From Fidelibacterota bacterium (GTDB taxonomy: Bacteria > Fidelibacterota > UBA2242 > JAOZSR01): 33,482 nucleotides of DNA. The notes beneath the pieces were generated by a model. The model was not told the origin of the DNA and did not search any database. It worked only from the letters and a program-made list of their open reading frames with translations. This document shows positions 9,052 through 17,588 of this stretch, piece by piece. The stretch lies in the NCBI GenBank assembly GCA_029939575.1, contig JAOZSR010000023.1, positions 10,598-44,079 on the forward strand, given 5' to 3'. The number at the start of each line of letters is the position of its first letter. Within the stretch, counting starts at the first letter, position 1. A program made the translations under genes and the position numbers.

Positions 9052-10758
9052 TTAATTATTTTCTGAATATTTTAAATCTTTAATGTTCAATTGAATTTCT
9101 TTTAATCCATTCCAACAGTTTTCTTCCACAACAAAAACAATATCAATTGGTTTGTTACTAATTAACATCTCAAAGTATTTTCCCAGGTTCCATCCGATAG
9201 CACTGATTGCAATTCTATTTTGACAGGCTTTGAATTTTAAATGGTTTCCACCAACAATTCTTGGCATTCCAGAAATAGATATTTTCCTTGATATATATAA
9301 AGGGCGCATATTACCGGGACCATAGGGCGCCATTTTGTTTAAATATTTTATCAGGGTGGAATTTATATCAAAAAATGAAATTTCACAATCGACCATAATC
9401 TGTGGTAAAAGCATCTTTTCGTTAATTTTTTTATTGGATATCATTTTAAATTTTTCAACAAATGCTGAATAATTTTCTTCCTTTATTGTCAGTCCTGCTG
9501 CCATTTTGTGACCACCGAAATTCTCCAGTAATTCCGAACATTCTGATAATGCTGAAAAAAGATCAAATCCAGGAATACTACGGGCTGAACCTTTCCCGAT
9601 TCCATCAGTAAATGATATAAGAACAACTGGTTTATTGTATTGTTCTTTTAATTTGGAGGCGACTATTCCAATTACTCCCTGATGCCAGTTTGTCCCTGAC
9701 AAAATAATGATTTTATCTTTTTCAATATCACTGGAGTTGTTATATTTCATAATCGCATCATTAATATTCCCTCTTTCAATCTGCTGCCTGCGTCTATTCA
9801 ATTTATCTAAAAAATTTGCCAGATCCTGGGCTTCAGCAGGATCATTAGAGATTATCATTTTTACAGCGCTGGATGCTTCTCCTAATCTGCCAGCAGCATT
9901 TATTCGCGGTGCTATTCCAAAGACAATATTCACGACTGTAATGTCTCTATTACTTAAATTTGATTTTTTTAATAAAGAATGTAAACCAATTTTATTTGTA
10001 TTGGGAATTTTCTTTAACCCTTCAGATACAATGATTCTGTTTTCATCTAAAATAGGAACAATATCGGCGGCTGTTCCTATTGCAACCAGGTCTAGTTGCT
10101 TTTGTAGAATTTCTTTTGGCAAATCAAGTTTAATTTGAAGAGCCTGCAACAGTTTATAAGCGACTCCGGCTCCACAAAGTTCTTTAAAGGGATATGTGTC
10201 ATCTTTCCTTTTGGGGTCAAGAATAGCAATTGCATTTGGGAGATTTTCAGATGGTTCATGATGATCAGTGATGATTACATCTAATCCACATTGGTTAGCA
10301 TATTCGACTTCATCAATCGCGCTAATACCACAATCACAACTTATTATTAAAGAAGAATCAGTAGCATTGGCAAAATCAATCCCTTTTTTTGAAAGTCCGT
10401 ATCCTTCAAGTTCGCGATCAGGAATATAATAATTTACGTCAAGACCGATTTCAGTTAAATATAGCACCAGAGTAGATGTAGCTGTTGTTCCATCAACATC
10501 ATAATCACCAAAAATTGTGAGATTTTCCTGAAATTCAAGAGCTTTTTCAATTCTGGCTACAGCCTTTTCCATATCTTTAATTAGGAAAGGATCATAAAGG
10601 TCAGCTAAATTTGGTGAGAAAAAATTTTGAATTTGCTTAGTAGAAGTAATATTTTTATTTATTAAAGTAATTGCAATAACAAGAGGTACATGACTATTTC
10701 TGGCAAGTTGTTTTGCAACATTAAAATCTACTTCTTTAATTTTCCATGAATAAGCCAT
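9052..10758 (-). CDS. recJ: Single-stranded-DNA-specific exonuclease RecJ
   Basis: RecJ is a 5'-3' single-strand exonuclease used in RecF-pathway and mismatch repair. The DHH-phosphoesterase motifs are clear: GDYDVDGTT (DYDVDG at 85-90), SCDCGIS, TDHHEPS (DHH at 165-167), and the DHHA1 motif GGHKMAAGL. Length (568) is normal. It begins about 30 bases after the 3' end of rnpB with no terminator visible between them, so it may be co-transcribed with the zinc-ribbon gene and rnpB, with RNase P RNA cut out of the transcript (inference). The ribosome binding site is weak. Confidence 0.96.
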   Translation of the reverse strand: MAYSWKIKEVDFNVAKQLARNSHVPLVIAITLINKNITSTKQIQNFFSPNLADLYDPFLIKDMEKAVARIEKALEFQENLTIFGDYDVDGTTATSTLVLYLTEIGLDVNYYIPDRELEGYGLSKKGIDFANATDSSLIISCDCGISAIDEVEYANQCGLDVIITDHHEPSENLPNAIAILDPKRKDDTYPFKELCGAGVAYKLLQALQIKLDLPKEILQKQLDLVAIGTAADIVPILDENRIIVSEGLKKIPNTNKIGLHSLLKKSNLSNRDITVVNIVFGIAPRINAAGRLGEASSAVKMIISNDPAEAQDLANFLDKLNRRRQQIERGNINDAIMKYNNSSDIEKDKIIILSGTNWHQGVIGIVASKLKEQYNKPVVLISFTDGIGKGSARSIPGFDLFSALSECSELLENFGGHKMAAGLTIKEENYSAFVEKFKMISNKKINEKMLLPQIMVDCEISFFDINSTLIKYLNKMAPYGPGNMRPLYISRKISISGMPRIVGGNHLKFKACQNRIAISAIGWNLGKYFEMLISNKPIDIVFVVEENCWNGLKEIQLNIKDLKYSENN

Positions 10759-10787
10759 AATTGCATTTCTTTAATTTTAAATTTTAT

Positions 10788-11168
10788 AAAGTTGATCTGT
10801 AAGCCGAATTCTGTTTCCGACAAAAGTCGGATAGTAGCCATTTATCTACATTATGTTTCACAACCAATGTTATGCGATCTACCCGGGAATAATAGACGGG
10901 ATATCAATATTCCCTGCTTAATCTTGCTCCAGGCGGGGTTTACCATGCTCCTGATGTCACCATCAAGGACGGTGCGCTCTTACTTTAATCCCGCTTAATT
11001 GCAGGACACACCTTTTCACCCTTATCCCGATAAATCGGGACGGTATATTTTCTGTGGCACTTTCCATATCAATTTTTCAAAGATTGTTCCTGTTAGGAAC
11101 CGCCCTTCCCTGCGGAGTTCGGACTTTCCTCCCCGATATAAAATCGGAGCGACTACTCGATCAACTTT
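10788..11168 (-). ncRNA. rnpB: RNase P RNA (rnpB), bacterial type A
   Basis: This is the catalytic RNA of RNase P, which matures tRNA 5' ends. Read on the minus strand it has CR I as GAGGAAAGTCCG, then GCCACAGAAA, AGAGCGCACCG, GGTAAACCCC, CTGGAGCAAG and the 3' conserved ACAGAATTCGGCTTACAG. The ends AAAGTTGATC and GATCAACTTT pair perfectly as helix P1 and set the boundaries. Length of about 381 nt suits type A. The first two bases overlap the TAA stop of the zinc-ribbon gene upstream. There is no terminator before recJ. Confidence 0.97.
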
Positions 11169-11970
11169 ATATTATATCATCATCTAACGTATTATATTTT
11201 GATTCACTTACTTCCGGATCCCAACACAGAACTCTGCCACAAAATTCACATCGAAGTAATTTAGTTCCGGAACGAATAACCATTACTTTCTGGGGTGGTA
11301 CAATTTTGTGACACCCTCCACAGGAAACCTGGGCCGGAATATATTCCACATTTCCTTTCTTATCAACTTTTTCATCATATAATTGGAGAATCGGGACTAT
11401 AGCCAAGCCATCTCTTGCTTTGAAAATCCTTTTGTATTCCCTAAGAAATCTATTTGGAATATGGTTAAGAAATTTTTCTTTAGCAACTAGTAATTTATCT
11501 TGAATATTTTTTGATTCAATATTTTTTTTCTGAAGTTGTTTATCTTTAACAGATAATTCTTTTTCATTTTCTATAACTGATATTTCGTTTCCTTTAACAG
11601 CTTCAGATAATTCGACATCTTGTTCGTCTAAAGATAATATTGTGTATTCTGCCTTATCAATATTCTGTTTCAAAACATCAATTTCTGAAGTTAATGCATC
11701 ATATTCTTTATTTGAAGTAACCAAATATAACTGATCCTGATATTTTTCCAACTGAGCTTTAAAGGATAAAATATCATTATTACACTCATGCTTTTCAATG
11801 GCTATCTCTTTAAGACGTTCTTTATCTCTTTCCAATTTATTTTTTAATATTGCAAGTTCTTCTTTAAGTGATTTTACCTTTTGTGGTAAATCTCCTTTTT
11901 TGTCATTAATTTCTAATAATTTAGTATCAATTTTCTGTAATTTCACTAAATCACTAAGATGTTTTAGCAT
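11167..11970 (-). CDS. CT398-like coiled-coil protein with C4 zinc ribbon (DUF164)
   Basis: The first ~185 residues form a long charged coiled coil (LQKIDTKLLEINDKKGDL and onwards). The C-terminus is a zinc ribbon with CGGCHK and CEFCGRVLC supplying four Cys. This matches the CT398/DUF164 family, whose role is unresolved; structures show an extended helical hairpin with a nucleic-acid-like zinc ribbon. I chose ATG 11970 (267 residues) because GGAGG lies four bases before it. A start 15 codons earlier at 12015 would put the Shine-Dalgarno and a terminator hairpin inside the coding sequence. Its stop overlaps the first bases of rnpB, a neighbour pairing I recall from several phyla. Confidence 0.85.
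   Translation of the reverse strand: MLKHLSDLVKLQKIDTKLLEINDKKGDLPQKVKSLKEELAILKNKLERDKERLKEIAIEKHECNNDILSFKAQLEKYQDQLYLVTSNKEYDALTSEIDVLKQNIDKAEYTILSLDEQDVELSEAVKGNEISVIENEKELSVKDKQLQKKNIESKNIQDKLLVAKEKFLNHIPNRFLREYKRIFKARDGLAIVPILQLYDEKVDKKGNVEYIPAQVSCGGCHKIVPPQKVMVIRSGTKLLRCEFCGRVLCWDPEVSESKYNTLDDDII
11171..11176 (-). promoter_or_regulatory. rnpB: Possible -10 box of rnpB inside the upstream gene
   Basis: A perfect TATAAT is formed by the last codons of the zinc-ribbon gene and ends two bases before the predicted rnpB 5' end. Normal spacing would start RNA about four bases into P1. No good -35 is visible 16-18 bases upstream, and TATAAT-like words are frequent in this AT-rich DNA, so this is weak. 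Confidence 0.25.
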
Positions 11971-11986
11971 TGAGCCTCCAATTGTT

Positions 11987-12013
11987 AAAAAAAAAGCACC
12001 ATATATTAGGTGC
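11987..12013 (-). terminator. Terminator/attenuator hairpin in the zinc-ribbon leader
   Basis: On the minus strand GCACC (12009-12013) pairs with GGTGC (11996-12000) around an 8-base loop, followed at once by nine T. Only 16 bases separate the T-tract from the ATG at 11970, and they hold GGAGG. A promoter does not fit in that space, so any message for the zinc-ribbon gene must read through this hairpin. It may be the end of the symporter transcript, a leaky terminator, or a regulated attenuator. Confidence 0.55.
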
Positions 12014-12089
12014 AATTATTGTGTTTAAATTTTATTTTAATAATACTTTTTGTTTTTTTCAAATTCTTCCTGCATATAGTTCTTTGCAT
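12006..12089 (-). CDS. Possible 27-residue basic leader peptide
   Basis: A short frame starts at ATG 12089 (MQRTICRKNLKK...) and ends with TAA at 12006-12008, inside the loop of the terminator hairpin. A ribosome reaching that stop would cover the hairpin. It is rich in Lys and Arg, with two Cys. No good Shine-Dalgarno is visible, and short frames arise by chance in such DNA, so coding is unproven. The rest of the 12014-12199 gap is AT-rich with nothing else I recognise. Confidence 0.2.
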   Translation of the reverse strand: MQRTICRKNLKKTKSIIKIKFKHNNCT

Positions 12090-12199
12090 AATTGGAAATC
12101 TTATCTCATTTTACTGACTTTTTTAATTTTATTTAATTTCAGATTAAATAAAACCAACCTACAAATAGCATAGAAATTTATTCAAATTATTCGACTAAA

Positions 12200-13603
12200 T
12201 CAATAATTGATTTTTTTTAATTGAAAAAAAATATCAATTATATATATAATAGCTGATAAAAATAGACCTGCAAAAAATGGTTGTATCTTTAATGGATAAA
12301 GAGGGACTTCAAAAGAACCATAATATATACCGATTAACATCCAAATTAAAGTAATCAGAAATGCTAAAACCAGACATAACAATGAAGATTTTGACGATAT
12401 TTTATATCCTTTTGTAAAACTTGATAATATTGGGAACAGTAACCCGGGAATAAATAATGTTCCCAGAGTGTACCAAATTTTTATAACCGACGGTATAAGA
12501 TAGATTATAATAATTGAAATTATTATTGTAACAACTAATCCAACCTGAGTAAATAGGTTAACATTACCTGATTTTTTTATCCGCCACACAAAATCTCTTC
12601 CAAATGTCACTGCAGATAAAAAAGTATTTGAATCTAAAGTTGACATTATTGTAGCAAGTAATCCTACTATAAAAAATCCTCGCAGGATTTGAGGTAATAC
12701 CATTTCTCCCAATCTTGGAAAAGCCATAACAGGATTAATATCACTTAATAATGCTCTTGCATATAAACCGGACATTGTTGTTAAGATGTCAAATATTACC
12801 CAGAAAAATACTGCCAACAAAATCCCATATTTTGCGGTTGAAGGTGATTTTGCTGAAAAACAGCGTTGATAAAATCCCGGATCAACAAAAGTCCAAAGAG
12901 CAATAAATCCCCATACAAAAATATATTGCATACTCTGGCCACCGGTAATACTATAATGATTTCTCGGTAGATTGGATTGTAAAAAATCAAAGGCACCATA
13001 ATTTTTAATAAGCACAAATAATAAAATTCCAAATCCAAAAAACATAAGCAAAAATTGCAACATATCAGTTTTAACAACTGATCTAAAACCCCCAAACATT
13101 ACATAACTTGTAGAAAAAACAACTGCAATCAAAAGCCCGTAAATAAAGGGAATGTGAAATATTGAACTTATTAATAAACTAACCATTAGCAAATGTGGAG
13201 CTGGAGTAACGAGAATTAATACAAAAATACTTCCAACTGTTCCGGTTTTTTTTCCATAAGAATTATATAGTATATCAGAAATTGTAAATTGCTTTAATTT
13301 CCTGATTTTTCCAGCCAGGAAAAATGCAAATATTGTAGCAAATATATAATAGGGCAAGGCTTGGGTTACCCAGTTAAGAATTCCATACAAATAAGTAAAT
13401 TCTCCAATTCCAAGAATTCCTCCATACCAGGTTGACACCAGGGTAGCAGTAAAAGCCGGCAAAGATATTCTGCGACCTGCTAAAAGATAATTCTCGATAT
13501 TTCCTTTATGGCTGTTTCTATATTTGAATCCCAACAGAATAATCCCAACAAAATAACTTATTACAATGAAATAATCTGCAGCATACAATTTAATATTTGT
13601 CAT
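12200..13603 (-). CDS. Sodium:solute symporter (SSS family)
   Basis: This is a polytopic inner-membrane protein of 467 residues with about 12-13 hydrophobic helices. Early segments NYLLAGRRISLPAF and STWYGGILGIGEFTYLYG are typical of the SSS (SLC5-like) family, which couples solute uptake to sodium. TLDSNTFLSAVTFGRD in the second half fits the conserved helix 8 area. The substrate cannot be read from the sequence. It lies 104 bases after thiamine pyrophosphokinase on the same strand, so a link to a vitamin or its precursor is possible but unproven. The start is ATG 13603; AGGA lies somewhat far upstream. Confidence 0.9.
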   Translation of the reverse strand: MTNIKLYAADYFIVISYFVGIILLGFKYRNSHKGNIENYLLAGRRISLPAFTATLVSTWYGGILGIGEFTYLYGILNWVTQALPYYIFATIFAFFLAGKIRKLKQFTISDILYNSYGKKTGTVGSIFVLILVTPAPHLLMVSLLISSIFHIPFIYGLLIAVVFSTSYVMFGGFRSVVKTDMLQFLLMFFGFGILLFVLIKNYGAFDFLQSNLPRNHYSITGGQSMQYIFVWGFIALWTFVDPGFYQRCFSAKSPSTAKYGILLAVFFWVIFDILTTMSGLYARALLSDINPVMAFPRLGEMVLPQILRGFFIVGLLATIMSTLDSNTFLSAVTFGRDFVWRIKKSGNVNLFTQVGLVVTIIISIIIIYLIPSVIKIWYTLGTLFIPGLLFPILSSFTKGYKISSKSSLLCLVLAFLITLIWMLIGIYYGSFEVPLYPLKIQPFFAGLFLSAIIYIIDIFFQLKKINY

Positions 13604-13707
13604 TTATTCTCGATATCCTAAATCAAATTTTCTGTTTTTTTGCAAGATTACTATGAGGGAAAAAAAATAAATCAGTCGCTTGGTCTTTAAACATCCCTAT
13701 TTCCTAA

Positions 13708-14370
13708 TCATCCAAAAGAGTGCTCCATTATCAAGAGAAGGGTACCTCTTGTAAAATTTATACTTATTGAATTTGCCAATGCCTTATTACTTATCCCTTT
13801 TGATCCTTCATATAAATTTTCTTTGTCCAATAAATATTTTAACCCTTTAGTTGTAATCGAGAAAACTCTCGGGAAACTAATTAAGGAAATTATTTGATTT
13901 GGATGAGTTGAAAATTCATAACTTCCTTTATTTAATAAATAAATATCAGAATAGGGAGTAAAGATTTGAATATTAACTCTATTTATATATTTTTTGCAAA
14001 CCTGAAGAGTTGCTAAATTTTGGGAATCTCTTTTTCCCATAAAACCAGCAAGAATAAGATTATTATAGCCTGATTTAATGATATATTTTAAAGCTTTTTC
14101 CAGATCATTATTCTCCTGGGAATTTATTTTTATAATACTAACATTATGTTTTTGAAAATAGTTAAGAGTTTCTACATTGACCGAGTCAAGATCACCAATA
14201 ATTAAATTTGGAACAATTTTTAAATTTTTAGCAAGAACTGCACCACCATCTACACAGGCAATATACTCGGCATTACCTGCTAATTGTTTAATAATATCCG
14301 TACCGGGATTTTCTCCGTTTCCAAGTAATAATGTGTAATTATTTTGAGCAATTAAAAATTTATTTTTCAT
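13708..14370 (-). CDS. thiN: Thiamine pyrophosphokinase
   Basis: The enzyme transfers pyrophosphate from ATP to thiamine to give thiamine diphosphate. Visible motifs are LLGNGENPG near the N-terminus, ACVDGGAVLAKNL, IIGDLDSV (about 58-65) and NNDLEKAL, all in the order seen in the family. Length of 220 is normal. It follows the GNAT-like gene by 15 bases, with no clear ribosome binding site of its own. No TPP riboswitch signature is visible upstream. Confidence 0.9.
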   Translation of the reverse strand: MKNKFLIAQNNYTLLLGNGENPGTDIIKQLAGNAEYIACVDGGAVLAKNLKIVPNLIIGDLDSVNVETLNYFQKHNVSIIKINSQENNDLEKALKYIIKSGYNNLILAGFMGKRDSQNLATLQVCKKYINRVNIQIFTPYSDIYLLNKGSYEFSTHPNQIISLISFPRVFSITTKGLKYLLDKENLYEGSKGISNKALANSISINFTRGTLLLIMEHSFG

Positions 14371-14385
14371 AAAAATAATAGATGA

Positions 14386-15312
14386 TTATTCAGGATTAAT
14401 TGTTTCTTTAAGAGTGATATTATGATTTTTAATATTTCCCAGCAATAGTTTTTTATCAAGATGAAAATGTCGGTTCTTTATTTCATGGGATAATTGTTTA
14501 TGATATTCTTTTGTGTTAAAATATTTTATTAACTTGCGATTCATTGGAAATATCAGGTATCCGGGTTTCCAAAAAAATTTTTGGTTAGTGTCAGAATTAA
14601 TAATACAGTCAAAATTCGCAGCCCAGGAAACAGTATGAAAATGATATTTTTTTAACAGGTTCTTTTTTATTCCAACCATTATTGCCTGATTAGCAGGGTC
14701 AACAAATTTGAATTTTTTGGTAAACATAAAAGCAGTATGAAAAAATCTGGGAATACAACTAAGACCGTCCATTTGAAGTCTTTTTGCAAGGAAGACTAAT
14801 AGCTGCATCAAATGAGCGCCTAATCCTAATCCGGGATATGATTGCCCGGGCAATCTGGGTTTATCTTTTGGAAAATTTTTACGCGGGTTTTGTAATAATA
14901 ACCATTCTATATGCAAAAGATTTGGGTTGCATTCGGATAAGTAAGGTGAAAAATTATTGACCTCCAAAATGGGCCCTTTTTTAAGAACAAGTTCACAAAT
15001 AATATTACTTGGACGTGCAATTCCGGAATAAATATATAATCTGTGCGTATGTGGATCAGTTGTATCAATTTCAGCCGAAATATCATCTAATCCTATTTCA
15101 TGTAATAATTCAATAATTTTAAAACGTTTTAGAACCAGCATAATTCCCTGGTTACTCAGTAAACCTAACAGATAGTTTGTTTTCTGACTAACTCTGCCAC
15201 CAATAAAGAGATCATCAAGGGATAAAAAATCATCATCCTCGGATTCATTCTGCAATTCTGCTAAAGTAAATTTTCTGGCTATTCTATTATAATCTTTTGG
15301 TACTCGTGACAT
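14386..15312 (-). CDS. Uncharacterised protein with GNAT-like core
   Basis: I do not recognise this 308-residue protein. There is no signal peptide or membrane helix. The N-terminus is acidic (NESEDDDFLSLDDLF). The middle contains RLPGQSYPGLGLGAHLMQL (about 152-170), where GLGLGAH resembles the acetyl-CoA-binding Q/RxxGxG/A loop of GNAT acetyltransferases. It is followed by a helix and FHTAFMFTKKFKFVDP, which resembles the GNAT tail in which a residue stacks beside a final strand. The C-terminal ~90 residues are basic. It sits between nifS-selD (24 bases before) and thiamine pyrophosphokinase (15 bases after) and is surely in the same transcript. An acyltransferase role is an inference at low certainty. 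Confidence 0.65.
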   Translation of the reverse strand: MSRVPKDYNRIARKFTLAELQNESEDDDFLSLDDLFIGGRVSQKTNYLLGLLSNQGIMLVLKRFKIIELLHEIGLDDISAEIDTTDPHTHRLYIYSGIARPSNIICELVLKKGPILEVNNFSPYLSECNPNLLHIEWLLLQNPRKNFPKDKPRLPGQSYPGLGLGAHLMQLLVFLAKRLQMDGLSCIPRFFHTAFMFTKKFKFVDPANQAIMVGIKKNLLKKYHFHTVSWAANFDCIINSDTNQKFFWKPGYLIFPMNRKLIKYFNTKEYHKQLSHEIKNRHFHLDKKLLLGNIKNHNITLKETINPE

Positions 15313-15336
15313 AGGATATGTTAATTATTTATAAGC

Positions 15337-17532
15337 TTAAATGCCAACCTTTATTTTGCCTTCACCTTGAATAATTTTTCCAATAATCCCAGCTTGTTCA
15401 ATATCGTTTTTATGAAGTTCTGCTAATAATTCTTCAGAAAATTTTTCATTAATAGAAAACAATAATCCACCGGAAGTCTGAGAATCACACAATATGATTT
15501 TTTTGTATTTCTGGATAGAATCATTCCACATAACATTGCTTTCTACAAACTCCATGTTGGATTTTGTGCCACCGGGGACAATTCCGAGACTGATCATTCT
15601 TTCAGTTTCTGGAATAACTGGAATTTGAGAATAGGATATTTCAGCATCCAGCATGTTTGATTTAACCATTTCAGATAAATGGCCAAGCAATCCAAAACCA
15701 GTAACATCAGTACATGCACTAACAGGATATCTGGAAATAATTTGAGCAGATTTTGCATTTAATTCAGTCATAATTGAGATGATATTGTTCCTCGTTCTTT
15801 CATCTAACATTTCCTGTTTTAAGGCAGTTGTCAGAATACCCAATCCAAGAGGTTTTGTCAATATTAATACATCTGACTCCCTAAGACTGTTATTTTTCAA
15901 AATTTTTGCAGGATCAATTATACCGGTTACAGCCAATCCGAATTTTGGTTCATTGTCTTCTATCGTATGTCCACCGAGGATTGGAATTCCTGCTTCTTTG
16001 GCAATACTTTGAGCACCTTTTAGAATATTTTCCAGTACTTCAATTGGTAAACGTTTTTCCGGAAATGCAGCAATATTCAATGCAAAACTCGGTTTTGCTC
16101 CCATAGCATAAATATCACTCAGAGAATTGGCTGCGGCTATTCGTCCAAAATCATAGGGATCATCAACAATTGGTGTAAAAAAATCAACTGTTGATACTAT
16201 AGCGATTTTATCATTAACTTTATAAACAGCTGCATCATCTGATGAATCAAAACTCAGGTGTTGACTATCAGAATTTGGCAAAGCTATTTTTTTGAGAATT
16301 TTCTCAAGATTTTGAGGACGAATTTTACATGCACAGCCCAATCCATGAGTATATTGAGTTAACTTGATATTTGTGTGTTCTGAAATGCTTTCCCGAATAT
16401 GACTAACACTTGTCAGACTTTTAACGGTTTTAATAATTTTTTTTACAGCAATTTTGATTTCCCTATCTGTTGTAGTCCTGCCAAGGGAAAATCTGATACT
16501 ACCCAGAGCCTGTTCAGTGTCAAACCCCATAGCTTTTAGAACATGTGAAGGTGTGATACTGGTAGAATGACAGGCTGCACCTGCAGAGGCTGCAATTTCC
16601 GGTATGGCAGAAAGCAGGCTGTTTGAATCGATTCCGGGGAAAAATAAATTTAAGGTATTGGGAAGTCTCTTTTCTTTGTGGCCGTTTAATTTAACATTGG
16701 GTAATGATGTTTTAATTTCATTGAGAAAACTATTACTCAAATCCCACTGTTTTGAAATGATTTGATCTTTGTTTCGTTTAAAAATCTCAGCCGCCGCCCC
16801 AAGTCCAACAATTTCCAATACATTTTCAGTACCCGGTCGAAGTCCCCTCTCATGTTCCGCACCAAAAATAATTGGCTGGAGTTTTATTCCATTTTTAATA
16901 TATAAAGCTCCAACTCCCTTGGGAGCATTCATTTTGTGTCCGGCAATCGATAGCAAATCAACACTTAAAGTATTAACATCAACATCAATTTTCCCCACAG
17001 CCTGGGCAGCATCTGTATGAAAAATTATTTTTTCCCTACGTGCTATTTCACCGATTTCCTTGATTGGTTCTAACGTACCAACTTCATTATTGGCAAGCAT
17101 TACTGTAATAAGAATTGTATCATCAGTAATTGCCATTTCAACAGATTTCGGATCAATAATTCCATATTTATCAACCGGAAGATAGCTTACTGTGAAATTT
17201 TTACCTTCTAAATATTTGCAAACTTCGAGAACCGCCGGATGTTCGATAGAGCTGGTAATAATATGCCCTTTCCCAAAAGATTCTGCTATTCCACGAATTG
17301 CCAGGTTATTGGACTCACTTCCACCACCTGTAAAAATGATTTCATCACTGTTACAATTAATTAATCCGGCTACCTGTCCACGGGCTTTTTCTATTGCAAC
17401 TTTACTTTGTTTGCCATAATAATGGGAACTTGATGGATTACCAAAACTTTCTTTTAAATATGGAGTCATAGCCTGAATGACTTCTTCATCTAAAGGAGTT
17501 GATGCATTATGATCTAAATATATCGGTTTCAT
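15337..17532 (-). CDS. Cysteine desulfurase-selenophosphate synthetase fusion (NifS-SelD)
   Basis: The N-terminal half (about 1-380) is a class V PLP aminotransferase of the NifS/IscS type. It shows YLDHNASTPLD, the HTDAAQA motif, SIAGHKMNAPKG with the PLP Lys, and SAGAACHSTS with the catalytic Cys near 320. The C-terminal half (about 390-731) is SelD, which makes selenophosphate from selenide and ATP. It has HGLGCACKI with the catalytic Cys/Lys pair near 400 and Cys rather than selenocysteine, then VSTVDFFTPIVDDPYDFG and GGHTIEDNEP. No stop or frameshift separates them, so this is a true fusion that could hand Se from the desulfurase/lyase site to SelD. AGAGG lies seven bases before the ATG. 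Confidence 0.95.
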   Translation of the reverse strand: MKPIYLDHNASTPLDEEVIQAMTPYLKESFGNPSSSHYYGKQSKVAIEKARGQVAGLINCNSDEIIFTGGGSESNNLAIRGIAESFGKGHIITSSIEHPAVLEVCKYLEGKNFTVSYLPVDKYGIIDPKSVEMAITDDTILITVMLANNEVGTLEPIKEIGEIARREKIIFHTDAAQAVGKIDVDVNTLSVDLLSIAGHKMNAPKGVGALYIKNGIKLQPIIFGAEHERGLRPGTENVLEIVGLGAAAEIFKRNKDQIISKQWDLSNSFLNEIKTSLPNVKLNGHKEKRLPNTLNLFFPGIDSNSLLSAIPEIAASAGAACHSTSITPSHVLKAMGFDTEQALGSIRFSLGRTTTDREIKIAVKKIIKTVKSLTSVSHIRESISEHTNIKLTQYTHGLGCACKIRPQNLEKILKKIALPNSDSQHLSFDSSDDAAVYKVNDKIAIVSTVDFFTPIVDDPYDFGRIAAANSLSDIYAMGAKPSFALNIAAFPEKRLPIEVLENILKGAQSIAKEAGIPILGGHTIEDNEPKFGLAVTGIIDPAKILKNNSLRESDVLILTKPLGLGILTTALKQEMLDERTRNNIISIMTELNAKSAQIISRYPVSACTDVTGFGLLGHLSEMVKSNMLDAEISYSQIPVIPETERMISLGIVPGGTKSNMEFVESNVMWNDSIQKYKKIILCDSQTSGGLLFSINEKFSEELLAELHKNDIEQAGIIGKIIQGEGKIKVGI

Positions 17533-17588
17533 TAAACAACCTCTAATTTCTAATGAATAAAAATATTATGTTATAAACCTAAGACTTT

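Noticed and set aside
10792-11311. Forward-strand reading frames across rnpB
   Set aside because: They are shadows of RNase P RNA and of the zinc-ribbon gene end, with no ribosome binding site or protein-like composition.
11971-12015. Longer start for the zinc-ribbon protein
   Set aside because: It would place the GGAGG site and the terminator hairpin within the coding sequence; ATG 11970 fits the family start.
14371-14385. TPP riboswitch before thiamine pyrophosphokinase
   Set aside because: Only 15 bases separate it from the upstream gene and no THI-box elements are visible there.
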